The notes: generated by a model not told the origin, from the letters alone. Shown: positions 11,929-25,070, counted from the stretch's first letter. The stretch: 64,000 nt of DNA from Homalodisca vitripennis (GCF_021130785.1 NC_060213.1:70049501-70113500); one strand, 5' to 3'. Numbers and translations are program-made.

Positions 11929-12441
11929 AAAAAAAACTATAATACCATCCCGTATAACTAGACAAAGTGGAATGCCATACCACGTGTCGCGTAACTGACC
12001 TTGTTGTGGTTGCAGGAAACATTTCAAATGTTTAGCTCTTTTCATTTTGTTTGTAGCGTTACGATGCCACAAGATTTTTATCAGTTTTTTACAAATATAC
12101 TCATTGTGCAATTTTTCATAGAATCACTGTTGCACTAAGATCAATTTATAAGTTTTTGCTATCGCCCAGCCGAATGCTATGATTCCATACGCGAACTTGA
12201 TGTTCTTTTGTAGAAACGAAGCTTTCTAAATAAATATGTCAAGTTTATAGTTCAGTTTGCTCTCTAGACTTCGTGTGGCCTGGCAAACCAATGTATAGAG
12301 AGAAAGACATATTTCCACCTACTCAAGTGAGAGACTTCGCTGACGCTCAGCTAATAATGAGCAACAAAGCCTATTGTATAGTTGTTTCCAGTTCCAGTTC
12401 CATTTCCCAAGCTGTTAGGGAAGAATAAGTATCGTATTTGT

Positions 12442-12650
12442 TTATTTTGCATTATCAAGGTTTGTATTGCAACATGTTTCTATAGCGAACATAGTACTAA
12501 ACTTGACAGGGCATTTATTCCTATCAATCACATTAAGATTGCACCTGCGGATATTGTTGGCTTTGAGGACAGCGTCAACCCTCTTTTCATTTCTTCTGCA
12601 CATCCCTCTTTTGTCTCTGGTAATAATGAATACAATGGGCTCCCCTTCGG
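12442..12650 (-). CDS. Lipocalin A exon 7 (C terminus, stop)
   Basis: 209 nt after a CTTTAG acceptor, phase 1 entry. Encodes residues 152-220, with 'GEPIVFIITRDKRG', 'DAVLKANNIR' and 'VIDRNKCP', matching the apolipoprotein D C-terminal pattern of an Arg motif, a helix and a Cys. The reading frame continues about 17 residues beyond the point where gene B stops. The TAA lies inside an AATAAA (12441-12446). Confidence 0.85.
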
Positions 12651-15600
12651 CTAAAGCAGACAGTGTTATTAGTAAGTACATTAGATTCAACTTTCAATAA
12701 TTGCTTAATTATTATAAAAATATGAACTCCATAGTTTAACCAGTATGTTCATACTTTATGGAGTATGTTCATGCAGTATGAATGCTTTAAAACTAAAAAT
12801 GTACATTTTCTGTTAATATTTGTCTTTATATTACTATATAGCTCTGATGTATATTCGTCCGCAAACCCAAACTCTAGTTTCATTTGAAAGTTTTAAAGGG
12901 ACTCTTATTTGGCAAATAAATTTTCATTATTACAAATTTTCGCCAATATATATATATATATATATATATAAGATCTCAAAATAAAGATTAAATCAGTTAT
13001 CTGGAAAAGTAAGTTTGTGAATAATTTTATGAGTATAACCAATTTAAACACTATTGTCCATCTATCGCCAATAAAGCTTCTATATTTCATATTTTTTCTT
13101 TTTTTTTTTTGAAGTAACGAATGGCTAGACGTATCTTGCAGAATATACTACTTTACGAATTCAAGTTTCTGAGTAGAAAATTGGTTACTAGTGTTTTATT
13201 CATACAACCGTGGTTGTTTATATTCAACCACAATAAATCTATAAAGCCGAATCTCGGTTTTCAATACCATAAAATAAAAGTAGCTTTTCAAGTCATACTT
13301 TTTGTTCAAAGTGGATAGTTTGACTTCCACTCTGATATTAATTACATATGTTTTACTTATATTTATAATTTAAAGCATTAACTGTCGATATTTAAAATTA
13401 CAGATCACCTGTTTTCACACCACATACGTATAGGATTATAAAGCTTTCATGATCATCTGTGTCCAAGATAGCCACGATAGTATAAACGCCAGCTGGAACA
13501 ATGAATGATGTAAGATTAAAAATTTGTAATGCGTTAAGTCCACATTCAAAAATCAGAGATATTTCTAGATTTGTCTCTCCAGAATGCCTGAAGTCTGTAG
13601 CATCGAATTTCCAATTCATTAAGCTTTTGGTTGTAACCCATAACAGTACTTCTATTAAATGGGAAAACGTGTACCTTAACAAAGTTATTACAGGTAAACT
13701 TGTATTCTGAGTTAGCATATCCTCCTTAGGTATTTCAACAATTAGTAATCTTGGCATCTAAAAATGGTGTATCAACAGACAAGCAATCTAATTACATTTG
13801 CATGACTGCTTCGTTGGAAACTAAATGAGACTATAAACTCTTTATTGGTACAGGCAAATTCAAGACCATAAATTTCAATACATGGACCCTAAGCGAAAAC
13901 TAAAATATTAGATATACATTTATATATATTCTCCTGAGTTCTGAAACCCCCAATATTATTTGGTGAGGATATTTTTTTTAACTTCACGCTTGTAGAATAT
14001 GTCAATAATATTCGAGTTTTAGATTTTCTAGCCCTTGCTACAGTCTATCCGTTGGAAGATTCTGGAGCCATTTAAAATCCTCTATTAGGCTCTAGACTAT
14101 TAGGGTTATACTTTGCTCATCCTGTAATTATATGTATTATAATGAAAATCACGTCAGGAACGTCTCTGTCATTATGAAATATATTGAATTTTGTAACTTA
14201 TTATTACTCCAAAGTTAAATGCCATTAAGTGCAATACGTTCCCTACCAATCATTACAGTAGCAGACAATTATGGTTAAGGTGGTTATACCCAGTACTCTA
14301 AGATAGACATGGAAGGTTTTATCACTCATAGAAGATTTGTAATAAATACTTACTTAGTTTATAGACATATAGTAGGGAACCAGCTGTTGCCAGCGGTTGT
14401 TTCTCACTCAATTATCACATTCGAATTCCTTATACTACTTAGTAAAAACACATATGATGTAATATGATGGAGGCCTATGACACTTTTCAAACGTACATAG
14501 GCATACTTTAGGTAAATATTATTTAAGTGTTCATAGCTAAGACTATCAGAGTCTAGTCTTACTCTTATATCGTGTTTTGCACATGTAGGGATATTTGGGG
14601 TTCAAATTAATTATATTTCCAAAGGAACGGCTAAGTATCCTTTGTTAACTTGATCCAGAAATTACCAATACACAGGTCGTGGAAATTTTCTTCGATCAAA
14701 AAGAGTTTATTTCTAGGCCTTGTAATATATTTCAGGTGTAAGATGATTCCAGCATCACGGTAGAATTTGCCTTGTTGTCCTGATGAAAACAAATATACAT
14801 ACCTAGGACTAAGAAACCTACTTAGCTTAAAATAGCCTACTTCCAACCATTTGGATTGACTTGTGGTGCCCCAATAAAAAAACTATATACTTATGTAGAT
14901 CTCAGAAATCACGTCGGTAAAAAAATGTCTACTTCCGGCTCATGTAATCTACTTCAGGTCTAAAATCTTTTCTGTGCCGCAGTTGAATTGGCTTGTAGTC
15001 CCGAGGTAAATACGTAGTACTGAAAAGTCTATTACGACCTAGGGAGAAATTCTACCTTATTCCTATCTATTTCCAGTTTAAGGAGGAAATTCTTATAAAG
15101 TTCATGCAACATTCCAAGATAATCGTTTGTAAGGTTTTGAGTGATAGAATTCCTGTAGCTTGTTTACCGTAGTCTGGGAAAGTATGGATCCTAAAGGCGT
15201 GTTATTGTTCATTCTTCTGTTTTTTCGTTAGCCATTGTTAAAATTCCATATCACAATGCTAATTAAGGTCACCAATTTAGATTACATTATATGTAAATAT
15301 TCACAGCTTTGTTTATTAAGGTTGGTTGTATAACAGTGTTTAGTAGTAATAGTAGTAGTAGTGTAATATCTTTAGAATGCATTAGATGTTTTAATTTTAT
15401 CACTGGCGCAATCTGGAGTAAAATTTAGAGATCAACCACTGTATACTTAATACTTTATAAAAATTAAATCTAATTAGATGTGTTAGCTCATTTGTCTAAC
15501 TTTAGTTTATGGTTTAAACGGATATTTAATGCAAGTTAAATTTTAATAATAAAACATAAGTACTAAAATATTTTCTTAAATCAAAAATATTCCAGGTGAC

Positions 15601-18600
15601 TTTTCTAATAAATAAAAAGATAAATCAATAAATATTTTCCAAACATAAATGGCCAAATTACTATAGCTTGTATGCGCTTAACATAAACATTTTGCAATTC
15701 ATTTTTATTTATAAGGTATCTCTTAATGTACTAAAAAGTATACCAAAACTACTATGTTACTATATTTTTAGAAGCTGCTTGCTACTTACTCCATTTATCA
15801 GCAATGTTGAATACCGCCCAAGGCTGGTTCATGTCCACAAGCCTTATTATCGCGTACTGATGATCATAACATCCTTTTCTGAAGCAATATATGTGTCAAA
15901 GAATAACAGAAATAATAAATTAGATGTTGATGTAACTAAATTAATTTATTTTAAAGATACATTTTGAAATATTTCACTAACTATTCTTTTCATATATGTT
16001 CCTATATAAACAAGAAGTTTATTTGTGTGACTTAAAAAATACCTTTATAATAGTGAAATAAATACATTTAAGAACACAAACAAAACTTTTGCTATTTCGT
16101 GAATTTTAAAACGTTGCATTACAATTCCAAATCTTCAGTGATATAAGAATAAATGTTATTTTATTACATGCATTTTAAAAACTATTGTATACAATAATAT
16201 AGTTACTAAATAATTATATCTATTCATGCTTACAGATTGATAAACCTTGTGTGTAGAACAGGTATCATATTTGGCAAATAATACCGTACTCGTTATGAAA
16301 AACTTTATCTATCCAACATTATAATTATAATGACTCACGTTGTGTTGTAACCAAATGCTGTCATGTTGTATTCATGAATGTACAAACGTGGGTAGACATT
16401 GCTGTAAAACTGAAACCCGAGACACTTCCACGGGCAATGGGTATCTGTGGACGGAGATCATTTTTAATTTGCTATTTCCGATTTTTACAACACATATGTG
16501 GTATTTTAAGTGAAATCAAGTGTAATGTAACGTAACTTAACGTGGTACATGGTTTTATAGTAGATTCTCTGTGAGAGAATATAAATTCTTTTGCGGAGTA
16601 ATGATGCAGCTTAATGTCAAAAGCAGTATGGAATATTTTATACTCTGCTATGAACCATGAACCAGACATAAAAGACAAACAATAACAGGTTTTTTACTGA
16701 CCCTTATCCTCTTATTTAGGTGTACAAAATTATTTATAAGGTTTAAGCCAAAAATCAATAAAAATTGTTTAAAATAAATAAAAAAGAATCGATAAAAACC
16801 ACAAAAATCAATAAAATCAAATGTTAAAAAACACAACAAAATCAATGTATGGTGTTGAACTCGCCTATTCGTGGTGAAGAGGATTAAACACCCTCCCCTT
16901 AAGGGGAGCCAGACCGGGAAAATTTTTTTTTTACACATTTTTAGTTTTTTTAAAATTATTATACTCCATTTCATTCTCTTTAAAATGATATAATTGTCAT
17001 CACTGTAACTTACGTATAAGCCCTTGAAAAAATTAAAACAATATATCAAGACACAGAGTTTTTTCTCTGAGCAACGTCAATAGTGTATCTAGTATACTCC
17101 TGGCATTTAGTATAGTACCATTGGTTTTATACTCTGCATTTTTGTTTGTGTAGTTGGTCATAGTGACAGTTGACTAAACATCAGTTTATCCGTCAGCTGT
17201 CGTCTGTTGTTTTGGTTCCTTTTCACAATACCGAACATGTAAACTTGTTTTCTTGTTTACATTTTGTATTTTGTTCAAAGAAGACACTGATTTGGTGAAT
17301 TGTTGTGTTTATTTTTCGAAACATATTTGTTTGTTTAGTGGAACTCGCGATGCCAAGGAAACAATTGAGTTATAAAACCAAGAGTAAACATCATGTAGGT
17401 AACCAGTACAGTAGGCCTAGGCCTACATTGGTAGGTTCAGAAACTTTGTCAGGAACTCAAGAAACACCTAACAAAGAACTTTGGGAGTAGTTCTACTAAA
17501 GTATCTTCTGCAAAGAAGTTGTCCTTTGATAGCTATGAAACATTTCAATCTTCTGGAGCAGGAAATTGTATTTTTGATGTCCACTTATTGTCTTGTGCAA
17601 TAAAAAAATTTGTTAAATGTAAGTATTGTGATTCAACAGACACAATCGAACTTATTGTGTGTTATGATGACTCTGAGAACTCTGGGTTAGTATTATCAAC
17701 TAAGTTAGAATGTACAGCATGCTCAGAATTCCAAAAATTCAAAAACTCAAATCTTTCAAATGATGAAAAACTGTATGATCTCAACGTAAAATTTGTTTAC
17801 GCTATGCGAACTATTGGGAAAAGGGCCAACTGCCGGAAACCAATTTTTGTGTTTTACTAGACCTACCTAAGCCCCCACAAAAAATATGCTAAATACCACA
17901 AGACTCTACAGACAGCACTCAAATCTTGTGCCGAAGATACTATGATGAAGGCTACAATGGAAGCAGTGCAGGTAAATGATGGGTGTACCGAGCTTGCAGT
18001 TGCGATTGACGGTTCATGGCAGCGACGCGGATTCAAATCTACTAAATGGACTAGTGAGTGTGACCAGCTTCGATACAGGGAAAGTGTTGGATGTATCTAT
18101 TTTGTCTAAATACTGTCAGACATGTACCATGACAAAACCTGGGGAATATGAGTGTACTAAGAACTATGAATGGAAGCTCGGGAGGAATGGAGGTAGCGGG
18201 TGCTCTTGAAGTATTCAAGAATTCTGTGACACGAAATGTAAAATATACAAAGTACCTTGGTGATGGTGATAGTAAGGGTTTCCAGATTGTGAAAGAATCT
18301 AAACCGTATGGGGATGATGTCGAGATTGAGAAATTGGAATGCATTGGGCACATACAAAAGCGTATGGGGACGCGTTTACGTGAACTGAAGCGGAAAACCA
18401 AAAGCCAAAAACTTGCAGACGGAAAAGTGCTTGGAGGAAAAAAAAGACTTACTGACACCCAAATTGATAAGTTACAGACTTATTATGGCCTAGCCATAAG
18501 AAGAGGAGTTAAACAGTGTTGAAGAAATGAAGAAAAACATCTGGGCAACCTTTTTCCATAAACTTTCAACGGATGATAATCCACAGCACGGATTGTGTCC

Positions 18601-21600
18601 TGTGGGTGAGGATTCATGGTGCGGTTTTAATAAAGCCAAAGCTGAGGGAAAGACTTACAAAAACACAAAGACAGTTTGCCCTATGATGTTATGGTGAAAA
18701 TTAAAGATATTTACAAGGCACTTACACAAACAGAGCTGTTGAAGAAATGTTTGCACGGGCACACCCAAAACCCTAATGAAAGTTTTTAATAATATTGTAT
18801 GGGCTAAAGTTCCGAAGAGGGTATTTGTGAGACTCGATACACTGAAGTTGGGCGTATATGATGCGGTAATATCATTCAATGAAGGCCACAGCAGCAAACT
18901 GGACCTCTACAAAAGACTTGGACTGAGTTTGTGTGAAAAATCCGTCAAAAACTTTGCGGGAGATGGATATTTTGAGACAGCGTAAAAGTGAGAAAGCGGC
19001 TGAAAGTATCACGAAGGAGGCTAGACAAGCAAGAAGAAAAAGGCGGCTCATGGAGGAAGACCATGAAGAGGAAAACAGATGATCCCAAATATGGAGCTGG
19101 CCTATTTTAAGGTAGATATTGTATGCCTTTTAGTTTATTGAGTTCAGTCGCAATTTGCCGAAAGTTGCATTTTATTAAACAAAGGTACACTTATCTCTGT
19201 AAATAATTAACCTACATACCTGAAATTTTTTACACATCATTGTTGGGGTATAAGTAATATTTAGACCCATTTTTTATTAATCTCACATTACTAGTTTTGT
19301 AATAAAAAATTTATGTTTTGTAAAAATGTTTAATTTTTTTTAGTGTTCTATGAAAAAATGATTTTTTAAGGTAATATTTGATTAGCAGGTGTAAAATTGA
19401 GTCTGTCAACACAAAAAGAGTTGGTAAATATAGCCCTAAAATTTGAAAGTCATAGCTTTACAACTTTTGAAGAAAAGTGTACCTAAAGATGGCAAATTTA
19501 ACATTGGCGAGATAGGCCTTTCCCGCTCCCCTTAAACCATCACCTTTCTGTACCTTTTTGTTACAGATGACGTTTTGCTTAGAGTTGCCACAAGAAGATC
19601 CAGTGTTGATTTTCCCTCCGTCTTCCACCTTCTCTGAACTGTGCGGCTATGTCGTTCTGTGCGCTTGACATGATTTGTTACTTTTTTTAGTAGTTTTGGA
19701 CCCTTATGTATGAAGATCTTAGATTTTAGAGTACGAATTGTTTTGATGTTACCCACAACTTTTGGTGATATCATGGTTAGGTTTAAATGTTAGTGTATGC
19801 TTAACCTTATGCCTTAAAGTTTTCCACACTTTAAGAAGAGAATAGGTTTTAATCCTTGAAACGCAATGTTTCGTTTTTTAACACTAATCATTACAAACGG
19901 CCAAAAATTCATCAACCTGTAAAATCTTTTGTTGACAATGAGACACTTTAAAACAAGTTTCCATTAACAGAGCTTACAATATTGTACATCTTCTATTCCA
20001 CGTTTAAAATTGTTACCATCATACAACTCCTGACACTACGAGTATTTAAACCTATTCAAGAACTATAGTTTATCTGAAAAGTATTTAAACCAATTTCACT
20101 AATCCACTGATATAAACAACATTAATAAGTTATTCTTAACGAAATAGTTTTCCTTTGTGTTTTCTTTCAAGAAATATTTAAAATAACTTGTTGTTATTAC
20201 GTACTTACTCAGAATCCCACACTCCACATTGCTTGTATTGGTTGCTAGGATTGTCCACCACGTGCCTTGTGCCTGAAATCATACTACATAGTAGCAGGTT
20301 AGTAGTTTTTTTTTTAACAAATATGCAAAAATATATATTTATTTATTTCCTTTGTGACGAATTTCAACGTTCCCAGAGGCGGTGCATCCGGAGGCTTAGA
20401 CCTGCCATAACCTGGGGTCTGCCGAAGGTTGTTCTTGCCTAGTTGTACAGGTTGTACAGTCCTAGTTTTTTGGTCTGCAGAGGTAAGAACGTTCCAGAAA
20501 CCAGGGCTGGCCAGAAGCCGGTACGTGCCAAAGGCCATGTGGTTTCTAAAGACTGAGATCTGTTAGGAATTTTATAGACTGAGAGCTTCCTGACGCTCTT
20601 ATCAATAAGACGTAAGGACGTGCCCGAGATCAGGAGGTCCTATAGTCTGAGAGTTATTATGAGGCCTGTAGATGCCAGTTATCATGAGCTACTAGAGACT
20701 GAGGGCTGCAAAAACCATGAGCTCCCAAACACCAAGAACTGCCAGAGGCCGGGAACTACCAAAGGTTGATATATGACGGAACCAATGACTTACCACAGAA
20801 ATGGGGCTGTCGAAGGCCGGTACTCTCAGAAAGCCAGAAGATTCTGGGGGGTGAAAACTATCAAAGTACGAGAGCTGCTACAAAGCGGTATATGTCTTTC
20901 CGATCCTGGGGGCTGCCGAAGGTCGGACTTTCCAGAGGCCACGAGAACCTACATTCGTGGATCTCGCAGAGGTGAGGACCTTTCAGACAGGCTGTATGAT
21001 GTTGAGAGCTGCCTGAACGCGGAGCTTTTAAATCGGGATTAAGTGCTTCCTAGAACGGGGAGCTTAGAAATACTAAAAAAATGCCAGTGCCGGCAACCAC
21101 CATACACAAGAAACTCCCATAGATTGAGACCTGTCATAAACCTAGACCTATCGAGGCCAGGATCTCCCAAAGACTGGAGATTCAGCAGGGGGCATAACCT
21201 CCCAGACGCTGAGGGATCCTTTTCTGAGAGCTTTCAGATTCTGAAAGCTGCTAAAAAATGGGAACTTACAAACACTAAGAATCCTGGAAGTTAAAGAGAA
21301 CTAACTAGTTTGACCCAAATTATTTTGGCATTTAAGGAATCAGGTGGATTAGTGACACAATTGACAACGAACAATTTTCATGAATTTTAACATACATTTA
21401 CCTGAATCTTGTGGCGGGTATCCAAAACGTCTTTTTAATATTATAAACCGAAAGTTTAGAATGATATTGAAATGTTTGGATAGTTCATAATCAATTAAAC
21501 AAAAGCTATTGGACAGATTTAGACGAAATGTGTTATGTAAGTTATTATCTCAGATATTATACAAATAAAACATGATGAAATTTATGTTCTGAAACACCAC

Positions 21601-24600
21601 TTCTAAGCACTCTTAGGGTAATTTAACCTATATGTGCCCATAGTTTTATGACTGAGTTGGCAGTGCACTAATGCCGGATTGTAGAGTCCTATAGGCCTGG
21701 GGACTTCACATGCGTTACTTTAAATGAAATTTACTAACTATGAATACTTGTAAACCTGTTGACAGCTGATTAACTCCAAATAATGCAACGTCGAAAGCAG
21801 CATCACAGAGTTTTGTGTTTACATGAAGAAATACCAGATGTTGTAGTTACATTAAAAGAGGGTTGTGACAAAAATTCAATTGAGTTAACTTATTCTGGAT
21901 TCCATTTCACTAAACACGTTTATAATATAAATCTAATAAAGACAATGTTGAATCTTTTAAAATACAAATGTTATTACATCCATCCATTGTTGGTGTTTAT
22001 TTGAAACAATTCATTAGCACAACTCATCTAACTTTTACCTTTTGAGCTCGAAAATAAATATGCATCAAAGAATAAATCCAAAAAAAACCAAAGTATTAAT
22101 CTATTTTATAAGTAAATAAAATAACTCAAGTAGAGTATACAAATTTATTCTACAGTTTGTTTTGTAGTGTATGTTTTCATTTTTTGCATAAGGTTGATGG
22201 GTCCCATTGGTTAACCTACTCAATAAAACTGTATAATGAAGTCGATATAGTTGTATAAAAGTAAAGGGAAAATTGTTAATCCTCATTTTCGTTTTCTATA
22301 TTAAATACTTAGAAACTGGAATCGGATTTGTAGGTATGGCAATTTAAGTATCACATATCTCATGAAAAATTAAAGGTTCAATTTTTATTGCTCAACACTA
22401 GACTGTCTTATAAGTTTCAGTACGCAACTTTTCTAACTTATTTTTACTACTACTATTATAAATCTCCAAAATTACCATCGCATGTGGTAATACTTATGAC
22501 GTTACAACATATTGTAAAAAACACTTAGGTTTAGGTACAGCTTAAAGAATTTACTTAAGAAGTAAGTACTTACTGTAGAAGGATATAATCGAGAAGGACA
22601 GACCTCAGGGCAGAGGGCTCGGACGTCAAAGGGAGACACAGATCGCACTAATATCAGAGTTAACAACCCTGTAATTGTTGAACATTTTAACTATTAATAA
22701 AAAAATCATAATTTAAAATTTTCTGATGTTTTAATTTTTGTATTTTTACCTTTTTATAGGTTCTTATTTTTTTAACCATGAGATAACCAGAACTTTGTAA
22801 AGTTCTAATAATGGTAGTAGGCTAATTTAAAGTTTCTAAATTCTTATTTTGTATAAAATATTTTATTTCTAAATAAGCAGTCAGCTTGTTGTATATTAAA
22901 ATAAACATCTATTTAAATTCATAACCATACTAGTAATGTAACATATATCGCACTCAAATGTAACAATTTAGTAAAAGGACTCGGTCACTACATTCTAGAA
23001 CAGCTTTGTGGCTTTTGTCTCGTTTGCTGTTCACGTTTGCTTACAACTTAATGTGCTACCAAACCTCTTGTTCATTGTATTAACATGTTTGGTTGAAGAA
23101 TAATTTTAACCCCTCTACTTTATACTGAGTACCTTTTACCCTGTCAGACTTTTGTACGTTTTATTTTTACTGTTGCATACATTAACACTTCTATTAATTT
23201 CTTACATTTTAGGTAAAATTATGTTAGTGGTATGTAATTCAAATTTGTTTTATTACGTTACGAAATATAAAATGTAACATTAAAATCAATATAAATAACT
23301 TAAAAATAACAAACCCTCAATGAAATATTGGTGATGAATACACTTTAGAAGAATACTTGTTGCTATAAAACTAATTAGTGGTTTTTATTTCTTCCCAGAG
23401 GAGAATAGTTTATTTTCTGCTTTGTATTTTTGATTGAATTGAGTAGGTTTTAATGGAAAAGGCATTTTTCATACTTCCACATTTAATTTATTAAAAAAAA
23501 TAAATAAGAAGAAGAAGAATTGAAGAATTGAATTTATTTCCAACAGCAAATATGTACAGTCATTAACAAAATACAATCTTTGGAAAGACCGACCACTTTT
23601 ACAAGTAGTGTGGCCAGTGCGAGTACTTAAATTAAAAGTATCTTATCTGCGTCCAGATAAAAGTTCAATTGTTTCAGCCGAATAGAATAGTTTATGTGGA
23701 GTTAGAGTTATATACGTTTTGCTAAATTATTATCTAATCAATCCTAGCCTTCCCAAGGTAATTTTAAACATATTAAGTATTGATAGTAAACAATAAATAA
23801 CATTTTTTGTTTATAAAATTAATGTAAAATTAATGAGCCTCCATAAGGCTTTAACTAATTTCATTAAATATATCATATGCATATTAAATTATAAACCAAA
23901 TCTGATTAAGTTTTTCAAATTATATTTATAATATTGATTTCTATAAGCTATTTTTATACTAAATGTCAATGTCGTCCTCGATTTTGATACTGTTCTATAA
24001 AAGTCACCTTTGCTTTAATGAATGATGCCTTTTAACTACAACAATTCCTAACTTATCACATATTCTACAAGAACCACTTGAACTATTGCTATATTCATCC
24101 TGTTGCTATATTATTATATTTATAATAAAAAAATATTTTAATAATTCCTTTCTTTCTATAAGAAATTTCCCATAATAATACTGCTTGATTTAATAAATTA
24201 CCTAATGAGTGCAGTAATAATATTTTTAGAAGTCTATAATAATATTATATACTTCTAAATAGACTATTGTATTGACTTATAGACTTCTTCTATTATAGAC
24301 TATTGTAGTACTTTAAATTGAAGGAAGGTAGATATAATCACTAACATTTTATTCATTATAAGGATTTAATGTGAAACGGCAATTAATCAAACTATATATA
24401 GTTTATATAGTCGCCTTTTCTAAGTAGTTGTTTCATGGTTTATAAATGTAACATTTAGGCACCTTAAACACATTACTTAATTAAACATTTTAACATATTT
24501 TTGGCTGCTTTACTTGATTTATTTAACTGATTAAATGCCACTTTGGTCATATCTTCTGCTCGTTAATCCTACTCATCATTAATATATAAAAAAACTAGGC

Positions 24601-24976
24601 CTATTATACATTTCCATACATGGAACAATAATAATTATTGAAAACATTTCTATGTTGATATTATAACAAATGTTTGCAACACATTGACACATATCAAGTG
24701 CAGTATGACACTAGAATTATGTTCAATACTTTTTTCAAGGAACGAAAATATCAAAATCTTTAATGCAGTACATAACACCAACAATACATCTCTTGAATAT
24801 TTACAAAATATCAATGTTACATCGTCCAAAACAAAATTAACATACCTAAAATAATCAGCATCCTGCTTAACTGACGCAAAGTAGTTCCATAAGTCTTAGA
24901 TACAATTATTTACAATTACGACAACATGTTTCTCCTAACGTTATTTACTGTTTTCTTTACCAATGTAGTACCGCAT
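12442..24976 (-). CDS. Lipocalin gene A (apolipoprotein D / insect lipocalin-like), 7 exons
   Basis: Exons on the minus strand: 24976-24961, 22668-22574, 20272-20209, 16444-16339, 15878-15790, 13492-13409 and 12650-12442. Phases join without a stop to give 220 residues. Residues 1-17 form a signal peptide (core GLLTLILV). The lipocalin landmarks are G40-T-W42-W43 (strand A, the G-x-W motif), D134-T-D136 about ten residues before Y145-x-C147, and R163 in 'IITRDKR' near the C terminus. N-x-S/T sequons occur in exons 3 and 4, and multiple Cys suggest disulphides. Lipocalins are secreted beta-barrels that carry small hydrophobic ligands; the ligand here is unknown. All introns but one start GTAAGT, GTGAGT or GTAAAG (exon 6 uses the weaker GTGATC). 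A MULE relic sits in intron 4 and a minisatellite in intron 3. Gene B is a paralogue with the same phases, which strongly supports the model. Expression is unproven. Confidence 0.85.
12651..13408 (-). other. Lipocalin A intron 6
   Basis: Contains an (AT)n run at 12946-12970. No repeat class or nested gene recognised. Confidence 0.6.
13409..13492 (-). CDS. Lipocalin A exon 6 (DTD...YxC motif)
   Basis: 84 nt, identical in length to exon 6 of gene B. Encodes 'YTIVAILDTDDHESFIILYV' and the following Cys, the second conserved lipocalin block. The acceptor is TTCCAG; the donor reads GTGATC, weaker than the others. Confidence 0.85.
13493..15789 (-). other. Lipocalin A intron 5
   Basis: 2.3 kb. The stretch 14640-15040 has degenerate short repeats ('...ctacttc...', 'ttgacttgtggtgcc') resembling those at 2.0-2.8 kb. 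Otherwise nothing recognised. Confidence 0.5.
15790..15878 (-). CDS. Lipocalin A exon 5
   Basis: 89 nt, same length as in gene B. Encodes 'GCYDHQYAIIRLVDMNQPWA' and the following strand, aligned with the CYDQQ...EWAVV exon of gene B. GCTTCAG acceptor, GTAAGT donor. Confidence 0.85.
16339..16444 (-). CDS. Lipocalin A exon 4
   Basis: 106 nt against 103 in gene B. Encodes a Cys-x3-Cys-Leu-Gly segment and 'YIHEYNMTAFGYNT', matching 'YITEYNVTSFGYNT' of gene B. CCACAG acceptor, GTGAGT donor. Confidence 0.87.
16899..19535 (+). mobile_element. MULE-type DNA transposon, decayed, in lipocalin A intron 4
   Basis: A 2.6-kb element holding a broken Mutator-like transposase (17350-19108, plus strand). 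Candidate inverted ends are 'ttaaggggagc' at 16899-16909 and its reverse complement at 19525-19535, followed inward by GGGAAA in both; the left end carries six extra bases. The left end overlaps a palindrome (ctccccttaaggggag), so the exact boundary and target duplication are unclear. Confidence 0.65.
17350..19108 (+). pseudogene. Mutator-like transposase, multiply frameshifted
   Basis: The ATG at 17350 begins 'MPRKQLSYKTKSKHHVGNQY', the usual basic N terminus of the arthropod Mutator-like transposase family. Protein continues across at least five frame breaks: 17519-17860 (Cys-rich, C-x2-C pairs), 17870-18055 with 'DGSWQRRGF' (probable first catalytic Asp), 18033-18209 'DTGKVLDVSILSKYCQTC', 18190-18520 'YTKYLGDGDSKGFQIVKESK' and 'LECIGHIQKRMGTRLRELK', 18525-18690, and 18776-18985 'LKLGVYDAVISFNEG'. 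It ends near 19108 with an Asp-Pro-Lys-Tyr-Gly-Ala-Gly-Leu-like tail. The indels and stops mean it is inactive. The family is recognised from conserved wording; no alignment was run. Confidence 0.82.
20209..20272 (-). CDS. Lipocalin A exon 3 (G-x-W motif)
   Basis: 64 nt, same length as in gene B. Encodes 'AQGTWWTILATNTSNVECGI', the first conserved lipocalin block with its hallmark Gly and Trp. TTTCAG acceptor, GTAAGT donor, phases 0 and 1. Confidence 0.88.
20380..21295. repeat. Degenerate GC-richer minisatellite in lipocalin A intron 3
   Basis: Over 900 bases built from loosely repeated 25-30-bp phrases such as 'gagagctgcc', 'gccagaggccgggaac', 'ccaaaggcc' and 'agactgaga'. It is clearly richer in G and C than its flanks. 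The overlapping open frames are repeat translations, not genes. Confidence 0.65.
21296..22573 (-). other. Lipocalin A intron 3, non-repeat part
   Basis: AT-rich; nothing recognised beyond short low-complexity runs. Confidence 0.5.
22574..22668 (-). CDS. Lipocalin A exon 2 (end of signal peptide, N terminus)
   Basis: 95 nt. Encodes the hydrophobic end of the signal peptide and 'SPFDVRALCPEVC', which aligns with 'SPDVRSLCPGVC' of gene B. TTACAG acceptor, GTAAGT donor. Confidence 0.83.
22669..24960 (-). other. Lipocalin A intron 1
   Basis: 2.3 kb between the 16-nt first exon and exon 2. It contains an inverted repeat at 24229-24283 (agaagtctataa and its complement). No nested gene recognised. 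Confidence 0.55.
24961..24976 (-). CDS. Lipocalin A exon 1 coding part (ATG, 16 nt)
   Basis: ATG plus four codons and one base (M-R-Y-Y-I-G), then a GTAAAG donor. It completes the signal peptide in frame with exon 2 and lies 46 bases after the conserved AAATAAAG element. This tiny exon cannot be found by ORF length. Support is the phase fit, the promoter module and the equal 16-nt length in the two sister modules. Confidence 0.7.
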
Positions 24977-25014
24977 GATGGCACTACAAGAAAATACTCC
25001 AGCCTGACTTATCA

Positions 25015-25070
25015 CGATGGCTCTTTATTTGTCCACGTGTGTGTGCTCTTCCTTATCACATGTAGCTTTA
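25015..25070 (-). promoter_or_regulatory. Lipocalin A promoter module
   Basis: On the minus strand: CACGTG E-box (25034-25039), a 3-base gap, then AAATAAAG (25023-25030), which may serve as a TATA-like element. The same order and gap occur at 36.0 kb and 59.16 kb. Upstream of the E-box, a 'gataa'/'agctaca' block is also shared. It lies 46 bases before the ATG of gene A. Confidence 0.6.

Noticed and set aside
18051..18458. 135-codon minus-strand open frame
   Set aside because: Antisense shadow of the MULE transposase, whose plus-strand protein is clearly recognisable.
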